From a virus: 38,368 nucleotides of DNA. Shown here one piece after another: positions 1 to 6,631 of the stretch. Where the stretch lies: positions 1 through 38,368 of the IMG/VR virus record IMGVR_UViG_3300025695_000763; one strand, given 5' to 3'. Position 1 is the first letter of the stretch; every line of letters starts with the position of its first letter. Below the pieces are notes generated by a model. It made no database searches, had not been told where the DNA came from, and worked only from the letters and a program-made list of their open reading frames with translations. The position numbers and the translations under genes were made by a program.

Positions 1-714
1 AACATCGATACACTTCGTAATAAGATCAGGCAGTTTGCTTCTTCTGTATCTTTACAAGGTGGTTATAAGGTAGTTATCCTAGATGAGGCTGATTATCTAA
101 ATGCCCAATCTACTCAGCCAGCACTTCGTGCCTTTATCGAAGAGTTCTCTAACAACTGCCGTTTCATTCTTACTTGTAACTTCAAGAATAAGATCATTGA
201 ACCGCTACACTCTCGTTGTTCAGTATATGAGTTCGGTATCCCTAAAGAAGAAAAGCCTGCTATTGCCGGTGAGATCTTCAAGCGTGTTTGTCATATCCTT
301 GAGACTGAATCTATTGAGTACGATAAGAAAGCTGTTGTTGAATTGGTACAAAAGCACTTTCCGGATTTCCGTCGAGTACTTAATGAGATTCAGCGCTATT
401 CCTTATCAGGTAAGATTGATGCGGGTATCCTTGTAAACCTAGCTGACGATAACTTCAAAACTCTTATGGGTTATCTGAAAGCAAAGAACTTCAAAGGTAT
501 GCGTTCTTGGGTTGCTAACAATTCTGACCTAGATTCATCGGTTATATTTCGTAAGATATTTGACCAGTGTAAGGACTTTATGTCAGCTGAGTCTGTAGCT
601 GCTACTGTATTAATCCTTGGTCGTTACCAGTATCAAGATGCGTTTGTTTCTGACCACGAACTAAATACAGTTGCTTGTTTAACCGAAATTATGATCGATG
701 CGGAGTGGGTGTAA
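1..714 (+). CDS. 44: Clamp loader large subunit gp44 (AAA+ ATPase), 5' partial
   Basis: ATPase subunit of the T4-type sliding-clamp loader, which with gp62 opens the gp45 clamp and places it on primer-template DNA. The frame is open from base 1, so the N-terminus and Walker A lie left of the window. Visible are the Walker B/DEAD-type motif (VVILDEADYL, near the start) and the SRC motif (LHSRC) that carries the arginine finger in clamp loaders. The C-terminal helical collar follows. The stop overlaps the next start (TAATG). About 237 residues are visible, against roughly 320 for T4 gp44. Family assignment is from motif recognition and the neighbouring gp62/RegA/gp43 order. Confidence 0.93.
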   Translation, partial: NIDTLRNKIRQFASSVSLQGGYKVVILDEADYLNAQSTQPALRAFIEEFSNNCRFILTCNFKNKIIEPLHSRCSVYEFGIPKEEKPAIAGEIFKRVCHILETESIEYDKKAVVELVQKHFPDFRRVLNEIQRYSLSGKIDAGILVNLADDNFKTLMGYLKAKNFKGMRSWVANNSDLDSSVIFRKIFDQCKDFMSAESVAATVLILGRYQYQDAFVSDHELNTVACLTEIMIDAEWV

Positions 715-1307
715 TGGATACTATCATTTACGACTTTGAAACATTAAGTCAGGATCCTATCAGAGGTGCTGCGATTAACTTGGCATTACTATCTTACGAC
801 GAAACTCGTTTGTATTCTGATAATCCGTACGACTACGAAGAACTTCTACGTGAAACTCGATATATCAAATTTGATGTTGAAGAGCAGGTAGAAATCTACA
901 ACCGTAAGATTGATCCGGATACCCTTGCTTGGTGGTCAAAGCAACCAGCCGAAGCTCGTGCTGTACTTAAACCTTCTGATGAAGATAAGTCTATTACAGA
1001 GTTCAACCAGTTCTTGTTTGATAACATTAACTTTACAACTCTTAAGAGAGCATATACTCGTGGTAATACTTTTGATCCTATCTTGCTTCGCGAACTACTA
1101 GAAGCAGTTGGTGAGAAAGACCCATTCCCTTTCTGGATTGTTAGGGATACACGTTCTACTATCGACGGTATGGCTTTTGGTCATAAGATAAAGAACACCT
1201 TTATTCCTGAAGGCTTGGAAGAAAAGTTCATTGCCCACGATTGCCGTCATGATATCGTAATGGATGTTATGCGTATGCAGTCCTTGGCTCAAGCTCTACG
1301 AGGTTAA
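714..1307 (+). CDS. dexA: DexA-like 3'-5' DNA exonuclease (DEDD family)
   Basis: Predicted 197-residue DnaQ-superfamily exonuclease. Exo I is YDFET at residues 6-10, Exo II is around FDPILLRELL, and Exo III is the HDCRHD segment near the C-terminus. The block with WWSKQPAEAR followed by PSDED matches T4 exonuclease A (DexA), which has WWKNQSPEAR and PSDED at the same place. T4 DexA degrades DNA 3'-5' and is dispensable. The ATG at 714 is chosen over an upstream in-frame ATG (675) because it abuts the gp44 stop, has GGAG 8 bases upstream, and begins just before Exo I. Its placement between gp44 and gp62 differs from T4. Confidence 0.85.
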   Translation: MDTIIYDFETLSQDPIRGAAINLALLSYDETRLYSDNPYDYEELLRETRYIKFDVEEQVEIYNRKIDPDTLAWWSKQPAEARAVLKPSDEDKSITEFNQFLFDNINFTTLKRAYTRGNTFDPILLRELLEAVGEKDPFPFWIVRDTRSTIDGMAFGHKIKNTFIPEGLEEKFIAHDCRHDIVMDVMRMQSLAQALRG

Positions 1308-1308
1308 T

Positions 1309-1707
1309 ATGAGTCCATTTGATTATATAACTGCGGTGACTCAATCTAAGAAAGACCTATTAAGCGAAGACCCTAACGGCGATAAGAACTACAAGAAAGT
1401 TGCCTTCATGGTAAACCGTGGATTGAGTCAACACTTAGAAACCATTTTACACGCAAATGAGATGAACATAAACCACCACTTGGACGGTTCTCTTCAATTT
1501 CAATATCTTATAAATAGTATTAGAAAGAAGAAACTCTGGGGAAAATGGGCGAAAGCCGATGATAACCAGGATATCGAATTGGTAAAAGAATATTATGGAT
1601 ATAGCGACGAAAAAGCTCGTGATGTTCTTAAATTACTAACTAATGACCAACTTATTGAATTGAAGAAAAGGGTGTATAAAGGTGGAACAAGAAAACCAAC
1701 AAATTGA
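1309..1707 (+). CDS. 62: Clamp loader small subunit gp62
   Basis: Predicted 132-residue small subunit of the clamp loader, the non-ATPase partner of gp44. It is shorter than T4 gp62 (about 187 aa) but shares landmarks: a segment with FMVNRGLSQ that parallels FMVENALSQ in T4, and LWGKWAK that parallels RYGKWAK. ATG 1309 follows the dexA stop by one base; an upstream in-frame start would only add residues overlapping dexA. The reading frame ends just before regA. Identification rests on these motifs plus synteny with gp44, RegA and gp43. Confidence 0.85.
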   Translation: MSPFDYITAVTQSKKDLLSEDPNGDKNYKKVAFMVNRGLSQHLETILHANEMNINHHLDGSLQFQYLINSIRKKKLWGKWAKADDNQDIELVKEYYGYSDEKARDVLKLLTNDQLIELKKRVYKGGTRKPTN

Positions 1708-1723
1708 GTGGACGCCAGCGGTA

Positions 1724-2098
1724 ATGCTTGAAGTGCTACTCAACGAACCTGACGATTTCCTGAAAGTTAGAGAAACACTAACTCGTATGGGTGTAGCGTC
1801 TAAGAAAGAAAACAAGCTATTTCAGTCTTGTCATATTCTACATAAGCAAGGACGATACTTCATCGTTCACTTTAAAGAATTGTTCTTACTTGACGGCAAA
1901 CCTTCTAACCTGCTAGAGAACGATATTCAACGTAGAAACACAATCGCGACATTGTTGTCGGATTGGGGATTAATAACCGTGCTTGATAAAGAGCAGGTTA
2001 ATAACGTTGCTCCTCTGCGTCAGGTTAAGGTTATCCCTCATAGAGAAAAGTGTGAATGGGAACTTTGCCCTAAATATAATATCGGAAATGTAAAATAA
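1724..2098 (+). CDS. regA: RegA translational repressor
   Basis: RNA-binding protein that represses translation of many T4 early genes by covering their initiation sites. The protein is highly similar to T4 RegA: PDDFLKVRETLTRMG, QSCHILHKQG, YFIVHFKE, DWGLI and the PKYNIGN tail all have close T4 counterparts. ATG 1724 gives 124 residues, matching T4 (122), and begins exactly where T4 RegA begins. A GTG at 1682, with a better AAGGG Shine-Dalgarno, would add 14 residues and overlap gp62 by 26 bp, so it remains possible. The stop lies immediately before the first TTTACT/TATAAT promoter. Confidence 0.95.
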   Translation: MLEVLLNEPDDFLKVRETLTRMGVASKKENKLFQSCHILHKQGRYFIVHFKELFLLDGKPSNLLENDIQRRNTIATLLSDWGLITVLDKEQVNNVAPLRQVKVIPHREKCEWELCPKYNIGNVK

Positions 2099-2101
2099 AG
2101 C

Positions 2102-2130
2102 TTTACTTCTTGATTGAAGTAGGTTATAAT
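2102..2130 (+). promoter_or_regulatory. Sigma70-like promoter P1
   Basis: TTTACT at 2102-2107, 17 bp spacer, TATAAT at 2125-2130, followed by the 2161 gene. The spacer contains a dyad (TACTTC 2104-2109 / GAAGTA 2116-2121) that recurs in weaker form in the 29707 promoter and could be an operator. It belongs to the twelve-member promoter family in this window. Confidence 0.8.
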
Positions 2131-2160
2131 TGAACCTTATTTGATAAATAGGAATATATT

Positions 2161-2367
2161 ATGAATGGTACACGTAAAGAATTTGTATTAGGTATGCTTT
2201 TTGTAGTAGCAGTATCTATTATCTTCGAGACATTTCGGGCTAGATTAGACCTCGGCGCTGCCCCATGGTATCTGGTCTTCGCTTCTATCGTTTCGTTTGG
2301 ATATTGTGCATTCTACCTAATCGAAGCTGTCGTAGACCTTAAGAAGTCTATGACACGATATAAATAG
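2161..2367 (+). CDS. Small two-helix membrane protein
   Basis: A 68-residue protein with two hydrophobic segments (about residues 9-23 and 36-57) separated by a charged/proline turn, and a basic C-terminus (LKKSMTRYK). Probably an inner-membrane protein with both ends on the same side. It is the first gene after promoter P1, with an AGGAA-type ribosome site at 2150-2154. Not recognised as a named family. Its last codons overlap a TATAAATA late-type promoter box. Confidence 0.65.
   Translation: MNGTRKEFVLGMLFVVAVSIIFETFRARLDLGAAPWYLVFASIVSFGYCAFYLIEAVVDLKKSMTRYK
2359..2366 (+). promoter_or_regulatory. Candidate T4-type late promoter box
   Basis: TATAAATA, identical to the T4 late -10 box, overlaps the stop of the 2161 gene and lies 132 bp before hsp20. 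A transcript beginning about 6 bases downstream would carry the whole structured leader of hsp20. An AT-rich octamer can occur by chance. Confidence 0.45.
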
Positions 2368-2498
2368 TTTAGTCCCACTACCTTGGGATCGAGCCTGAGT
2401 ATGCTCCCAAACTACTCACTACAACTTAACTGAGAAAGAATGCCGAATGGTTCGGGTTCATAATTCTCAATCTTGCTTTAATATTAAGGAGATACACA
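2368..2498 (+). promoter_or_regulatory. Structured hsp20 leader with ROSE-like RNA thermometer
   Basis: A 131-base leader upstream of a small heat-shock gene. Visible pairings: TCCCA 2373-2377 / TGGGA 2384-2388, in conflict with an alternative TTGG 2383-2386 / CCAA 2407-2410 plus GAGC 2391-2394 / GCTC 2403-2406. Next is a long hairpin TGAGAA 2431-2436 / TTCTCA 2464-2469 enclosing CCGAA 2443-2447 / TTCGG 2451-2455. Last is CTTGCTT 2472-2478 pairing with AAGGAG 2486-2491 across a 7-base loop, leaving G2475 bulged. This terminal hairpin buries the Shine-Dalgarno and contains the U(U/C)GCU anti-SD motif typical of ROSE thermometers. Structures were inferred by eye, without energy calculation. Confidence 0.6.
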
Positions 2499-2981
2499 AT
2501 GACTAACGTAAATGTCAAATCACTATTCCCACGTTCAGCTTTTGTTGGATTCGATCATCTATTCGATGAGCTAGACCGAGTCGCAAGGCACGCAAACGAT
2601 AACTACCCTCCTCACAATATCGTCAAGTTCGACGATACGACTTATCACGTCGAATTAGCAGTTGCTGGTTTTGCTGAGAATGAGTTACAAATAGAAGTGA
2701 AGGATCGCTCTCTATACGTTCGCGGTGAACATAAGAATAGGGGTCGGGAGTATATTCATAAAGGAATATCTGCTAAGAAATTTAACCGCACCTTCCGATT
2801 GTCGGAGTACGTGGAAGTCAATGGAGCTAATCTAACAGACGGAATCCTTGCCATAGAGTTGAAGGTAATCGTCCCAGAAGAAAAGCGTCCTCGTCAAATT
2901 GATATCAATTCAAACAGTCGAGGAATTACTAATGACTATCAAACAAAAGACCCAGAGTTTCTACGAGAAACAGGAAACTAA
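2499..2981 (+). CDS. hsp20: Hsp20/IbpA-type small heat-shock protein
   Basis: A 160-residue cytoplasmic holdase chaperone of the alpha-crystallin family. The crystallin core runs from about residue 40 to 130: the segment with YHVELAVAGF, then ENELQIEVKDRSLYVRGEH, the FNRTFRL strand, and ILAIELKVIVPEE before the IxI-like region PRQIDIN. Such genes are common in T4-like marine phages and may protect virion assembly or host proteins during infection. GGAG lies 7 bases before the ATG, inside a hairpin that resembles a heat-opened RNA thermometer, so translation is probably temperature dependent. Confidence 0.93.
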   Translation: MTNVNVKSLFPRSAFVGFDHLFDELDRVARHANDNYPPHNIVKFDDTTYHVELAVAGFAENELQIEVKDRSLYVRGEHKNRGREYIHKGISAKKFNRTFRLSEYVEVNGANLTDGILAIELKVIVPEEKRPRQIDINSNSRGITNDYQTKDPEFLRETGN

Positions 2982-3005
2982 CCCTACAAGCAAGGGGGGT
3001 TATTA

Positions 3006-3095
3006 ATGAAGACTCGCTTAGATAAGTATGGCGAAATCGGATTAATAACCCTAACTATGGTTGGAGTGCTTTTTGCTTTCCAACCATTGCTTTAA
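3006..3095 (+). CDS. Tiny single-helix membrane peptide
   Basis: A 29-codon ORF beginning ATG 3006 with a G-rich ribosome site (GGGGGG, 2995-3000) just upstream. After a charged N-terminus (KTRLDKYGE) the rest is one hydrophobic helix (about residues 11-29). It is consistent with a small inner-membrane peptide. The G-run can pair with a TAACCC just after the hsp20 stop region (TAACCC / GGGTTA). No family recognised; coding status rests on start signal, position and hydrophobic pattern. Confidence 0.4.
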   Translation: MKTRLDKYGEIGLITLTMVGVLFAFQPLL

Positions 3096-3213
3096 GGTTA
3101 AATAAAGGACTATAAGCTATGGCTGGTACTAATACTATCAGCCACTTGCTTGGTTACTGGAACCAGCGCAAGACCAAAACTATTACACACACAAACATAC
3201 GAAGGACACTATT

Positions 3214-3435
3214 ATGTCAAACAAAAACCCATTTGAAATCCGCACAGAAATCCTATCTATGGCTAAAGATTACCTTGATAAACAAACTCAAATGAACCTT
3301 GAGATTACAACCAAGCTATTCGAAGTTGGCCAGAAGAACGCCGAAGAACTAAGGGAAGCAATGACTCCATATACTATGGATGAGCTTATGGACAAAGCAA
3401 AGGAAATGTATTCGTTCGTTTCTAAGAAGGATTAA
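3214..3435 (+). CDS. Conserved small T4-like phage protein
   Basis: A 73-residue, mostly helical, charged protein beginning MSNKNPFEIRTEILSMAKDY. The NPFEIR...MAKDYLD opening is familiar from small proteins of marine T4-like phages, but the function is unknown. It has an AAGGA ribosome site about 9 bases upstream and follows a 118-base stretch containing hairpins (GGCTG/CAGCC around 3121-3143). It shares the transcription unit with hsp20 and the 3439 gene. Confidence 0.7.
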   Translation: MSNKNPFEIRTEILSMAKDYLDKQTQMNLEITTKLFEVGQKNAEELREAMTPYTMDELMDKAKEMYSFVSKKD

Positions 3436-3438
3436 TCT

Positions 3439-3579
3439 ATGTGGCCATATACCAAGGAAGAAAATGACAGCCTTAGTCAATGCGGTTGCGAGGAGGGTGA
3501 ATACAATTCATATAAAGAGATGTGCGAGCATCAAGAAGAGTTGACCGAATCCCTTAACCAAAATGATGAGGAAGAATAA
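3439..3579 (+). CDS. Small acidic conserved phage protein (MWPYTKEE type)
   Basis: A 46-residue, strongly acidic protein starting MWPYTKEENDSL and ending in NQNDEEE. The MWPYT opening is a recurring signature of tiny proteins in marine T4-like phages. Three cysteines (CGCEEG and MCEH) are present but do not form a clear zinc site. It is the last gene before the terminator at 3600 and starts three bases after the previous stop. Function unknown. Confidence 0.6.
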   Translation: MWPYTKEENDSLSQCGCEEGEYNSYKEMCEHQEELTESLNQNDEEE

Positions 3580-3599
3580 CTTCTTTCAAAAATAAATAC

Positions 3600-3622
3600 A
3601 AACCCCTCTCCTCGAGGGGTTT
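3600..3622 (+). terminator. Rho-independent terminator ending the hsp20 unit
   Basis: Perfect 9-bp stem AAACCCCTC (3600-3608) / GAGGGGTTT (3614-3622), 5-base loop. Its last three bases are also the first bases of the -35 box of the next promoter. Confidence 0.75.
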
Positions 3623-3648
3623 ACTTTCTGCTCTAGATATAGTATAAT
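3620..3648 (+). promoter_or_regulatory. Sigma70-like promoter P2 (DNA polymerase)
   Basis: TTTACT 3620-3625, 17 bp, TATAAT 3643-3648, directly upstream of gene 43. The -35 box overlaps the 3' arm of the terminator. Confidence 0.8.
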
Positions 3649-3681
3649 ACCCTATTGATAATGAAACGAGGTTGAACACTT

Positions 3682-6201
3682 TTGAAATTCTACACTAATG
3701 TGTCTAGGTTCGGTAATAGCTTACTTGTTCGTGGCTACAAAAACGGACACAAGTTCCAAGACCGAGTCAATTTCGCCCCAACGCTATTCGTCCCATCGGA
3801 GAACGGCGATTGGAAATCCTTAGACGGTACTAAGCTTGCTCCTGTTGAACTTGATTCTATGCGCGAAGCAAAAGACTTCATGGCGCAGTATGGCGATACG
3901 TCTAACTTTAAAATCTATGGCAATACTAACTACATCGCCCAGTACGTCCAGCAACAACACCCAGGAAATATCGAGTTTAACCGAGATAACATCAACGTAA
4001 CAACTATCGATATCGAGGTTGCTTCAGATGAGGGATTCCCTCAGCCACGCGAAGCCAACTATCCTGTAATATCTATTGCTTTAAAGAATAACATTGATAA
4101 CGTTTACTATGTTTGGGGTCTTGATGACTTTGATGTTAGTAAAGCGTTGATGAAAGACTATGAAGTAATCTATTACAAGTGCGAGTCCGAAGCTCATCTC
4201 CTAATGAACTTCGTAAACCATTGGTCTTTACCTAAGAATATGCCCGACGTTGTTACTGGCTGGAACTCTACTCTATTTGATATTCCTTACCTTGTAAACC
4301 GTATGTCTCGTATTATCGGTAATGATATGGTTAAGAAACTATCTCCTTGGGGTAAAATCAACGAGCGAGAAGTCAAGTTGATGAACCGAGTTGAGCAGAA
4401 GTTCGAGTTGGTTGGTATTGAACTCCTAGATTACCTTGACCTGTATAAGAAGTTTACTTACTCTGCAGAAGAGTCGTATAAACTAGACCATATCGCTCAC
4501 GTTGTACTCGGCGAGAAGAAGTTATCGTACGAAGAACACGGCAACCTTTATACTCTTTACAAAGAAGATCACCAGAAGTTTATCGACTATAACATCAAAG
4601 ACGTTGAGTTGGTTGACCGTATGGAAGATAAGATGGGGTTGATTACCCTTTGTATGACTTTGGCTTATAAAGCTGGGGTAAACTATTCTGAAGCATTTGG
4701 TACAACTGGTATCTGGGATACTTACATCTATCGTGTATTACATGAAGATAAGGTAGCTCCGCCACCTAAACAAGATAACTTCAAGGCAGACTTCCCAGGT
4801 GGTTATGTTAAAGCTCCTCGGGTTGGTCGTCATTCTTGGGTAGTTTCTTTTGATTTAAACTCACTATATCCGCATTTGATTATGCAGTATAATATGAGTC
4901 CTGAGACTATCGTACAAGAATCCACCACTGGCGTTACTGTAGATAATGTACTTAACCTACAAAAGCCTGATTCAGTTCGACCTGATTGTACAATGGCTGC
5001 TAACGGTTCGCATTACCGCAAAGACGTTCGTGGAGTTATACCTAAACTCGTTGAAGATATGTATGCTGGTCGTAAGGTTGTTAAGAAGGAAATGCTCAAA
5101 TACGAGCAAGAACTACAGCATGCCGATAAGAACGATAAGAAAGAAATCTACCGATTAGAAAAGTCTATCACTACACTTGACAACGAGCAGATGGCTCTTA
5201 AGATCATGATGAACTCACTTTATGGTGCTATCGGTAATCGTTGGTTCAGATACTATGACCTTCGTATTGCTGAAGGTATTACTCTATCTGGTCAGTTATC
5301 TATTCGTTGGGCAGAGAAAGCTGTAAACAATTTCATCAATAAGATACTAGGTGTAACTGGTAAAGATCACGTTATCGCTATCGATACTGACTCGGTCTAC
5401 ATTGACTTCGAGCCGTTGGTTAAGCACTTAAACTGGGATAAGAAACCAAAGGAAGATGTCGTTAAGTTGATTGACAAAGTATGTTCCGACCAGTTTGAAC
5501 CTATGCTAGAACGTTCTTATGAACAGCTTGCTGAGTATATGGACGCATATGAGAATAAGATGGCCATGGCTCGTGAAGCTATTGCCGATGCTGGTATCTG
5601 GACTGCTAAGAAACGATACATACTAAACGTACACAACAACGAAGGTGTTCAGTATTCTAAACCAAAACTGAAGATAATGGGTATCGAAGCTGTTAAGTCG
5701 TCGACTCCTATGTCTTGCCGTGATGCGTTGAAGGCGTTGTTTAAAGTAATCGTATCTGGCACTGAGAAAGATACCCAAACTGCTATCGCCCAATTCAAGG
5801 AACACTTTATCAACCTTCCTCCCGAAAAGGTTGCGTTTCCTCGTGGGGTTTCTAAGGTTACTGCTTGGGAAGATAAGACTCTCGTGTATAAGAAAGGGTG
5901 TCCTATTCACGTTCGTGGTGCTATCCTATATAACAAAGCATTATCTGATAACAACCTTAAACGGTATCAGACGATACAAGATGGCGAGAAGATTAAGTTC
6001 TGCTATCTTAAAACACCAAATCCTATCAAGGAGAATGTGATTGCGTTTCCGGAGTACTTACCGGAGGAGTTGAAGCTCCATAAATACATTAACTATGACC
6101 TTCAGTTTGAGAAGGCATTCCTAGACGTTGTTCGTCCGATATTGGCTGCGATCGGTTGGAACGAAGAAGAAACAGTAAGCCTTGAGGATTTTTTCGCATG
6201 A
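3682..6201 (+). CDS. 43: DNA polymerase gp43 (family B)
   Basis: Replicative DNA polymerase with 3'-5' proofreading, 839 residues (T4 gp43 is 898). Exo I is IDIEV near residue 110, and Exo II is TGWNSTLFDIPY. Palm motif A is SFDLNSLYP near 390, motif B is MMNSLYGAIGN near 510, and motif C is IDTDSVY near 570. KLKIMGIEAVKSSTP also matches T4. The last residues, VSLEDFFA, correspond to the T4 C-terminal clamp-binding peptide (SLDFLFG). Translation appears to begin at TTG 3682, with GAGG about 10 bases upstream; no ATG fits the N-terminal homology. Its stop overlaps the MazG-like start (ATGA). Confidence 0.98.
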   Translation: MKFYTNVSRFGNSLLVRGYKNGHKFQDRVNFAPTLFVPSENGDWKSLDGTKLAPVELDSMREAKDFMAQYGDTSNFKIYGNTNYIAQYVQQQHPGNIEFNRDNINVTTIDIEVASDEGFPQPREANYPVISIALKNNIDNVYYVWGLDDFDVSKALMKDYEVIYYKCESEAHLLMNFVNHWSLPKNMPDVVTGWNSTLFDIPYLVNRMSRIIGNDMVKKLSPWGKINEREVKLMNRVEQKFELVGIELLDYLDLYKKFTYSAEESYKLDHIAHVVLGEKKLSYEEHGNLYTLYKEDHQKFIDYNIKDVELVDRMEDKMGLITLCMTLAYKAGVNYSEAFGTTGIWDTYIYRVLHEDKVAPPPKQDNFKADFPGGYVKAPRVGRHSWVVSFDLNSLYPHLIMQYNMSPETIVQESTTGVTVDNVLNLQKPDSVRPDCTMAANGSHYRKDVRGVIPKLVEDMYAGRKVVKKEMLKYEQELQHADKNDKKEIYRLEKSITTLDNEQMALKIMMNSLYGAIGNRWFRYYDLRIAEGITLSGQLSIRWAEKAVNNFINKILGVTGKDHVIAIDTDSVYIDFEPLVKHLNWDKKPKEDVVKLIDKVCSDQFEPMLERSYEQLAEYMDAYENKMAMAREAIADAGIWTAKKRYILNVHNNEGVQYSKPKLKIMGIEAVKSSTPMSCRDALKALFKVIVSGTEKDTQTAIAQFKEHFINLPPEKVAFPRGVSKVTAWEDKTLVYKKGCPIHVRGAILYNKALSDNNLKRYQTIQDGEKIKFCYLKTPNPIKENVIAFPEYLPEELKLHKYINYDLQFEKAFLDVVRPILAAIGWNEEETVSLEDFFA

Positions 6202-6605
6202 GTGTAGACCTACACGTAACAAACTACCAGAAAGTAAAGAATTTTATGAACGCATTCGGACAAGAGGTTAAGACTTCTCCCGAGTTTCCTTCTCTTGAAG
6301 TACAAGCACTTCGTATTGACCTTATCAAAGAAGAACTTGATGAATTGATAGAAGCTATGGCTGAGAAAGATATTGTTGAAGTTGCCGATGCCATTACTGA
6401 TATTCTATATGTCACGTATGGAGCAGCTGCTGCCTTTGGTATCGACGCCGATGCTTGCTTCCGTGAAGTACAACGTTCTAATATGTCAAAGCTGGGTGAA
6501 GACGGCAAACCTATCTACCGCGAAGACGGCAAGATATTAAAAGGTCCGAACTATTCAGAACCGGACTTAAAAAAGACTTTACTTTCTCAGATAGGTATAG
6601 TATAA
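6198..6605 (+). CDS. MazG-like nucleotide pyrophosphohydrolase
   Basis: A 135-residue all-alpha NTP pyrophosphatase-type protein. The MazG/PRA-PH signature is KEELDEL (about residues 38-44) followed by EVADAITDILYVTYG (about 55-69), giving the acidic residues that bind Mg. The C-terminus has the GPNYSEPDL motif often seen in phage relatives. It probably hydrolyses a nucleoside triphosphate; the substrate is unknown, although candidates are (p)ppGpp-related or non-canonical dNTPs. The start overlaps the polymerase stop (ATGA), so the two are translationally coupled. The TATAAT of the next promoter supplies its stop codon. Confidence 0.85.
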   Translation: MSVDLHVTNYQKVKNFMNAFGQEVKTSPEFPSLEVQALRIDLIKEELDELIEAMAEKDIVEVADAITDILYVTYGAAAAFGIDADACFREVQRSNMSKLGEDGKPIYREDGKILKGPNYSEPDLKKTLLSQIGIV

Positions 6606-6606
6606 T
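6578..6606 (+). promoter_or_regulatory. Sigma70-like promoter P3 (hypermodification cassette)
   Basis: TTTACT 6578-6583, 17 bp, TATAAT 6601-6606, with an A-tract just upstream. It overlaps the end of the MazG-like gene and drives the TET/JBP oxygenase gene. Confidence 0.8.
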
Positions 6607-6631
6607 AGGCGCTGTTAAACAGGAGAACATT

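Noticed and set aside
1509-1516. TATAAATA inside gp62; similar boxes at 18533 and 30501.
   Set aside because: They lie in coding sequence far from a suitable downstream gene start and are expected by chance in AT-rich DNA.
2101-2130. GCTTTA in several promoters resembles the T4 MotA box of middle promoters.
   Set aside because: The distance to the -10 box is about 19 bp, not the 11-13 bp of MotA promoters, and half the family lacks the G. A sigma70-type -35 with 17-bp spacing fits all twelve.
2430-2470. GGTTCGGGTTCATAA near 2449 looked like a tRNA T-arm.
   Set aside because: No acceptor, anticodon or D-arm pairing could be built around it; the bases form part of the long hairpin in the hsp20 leader.
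3119-3250. An ORF starting ATG 3119 with AAGGA upstream.
   Set aside because: It runs out of frame through the conserved 3214 gene, and its sequence has no family resemblance; hairpins there suggest a leader.
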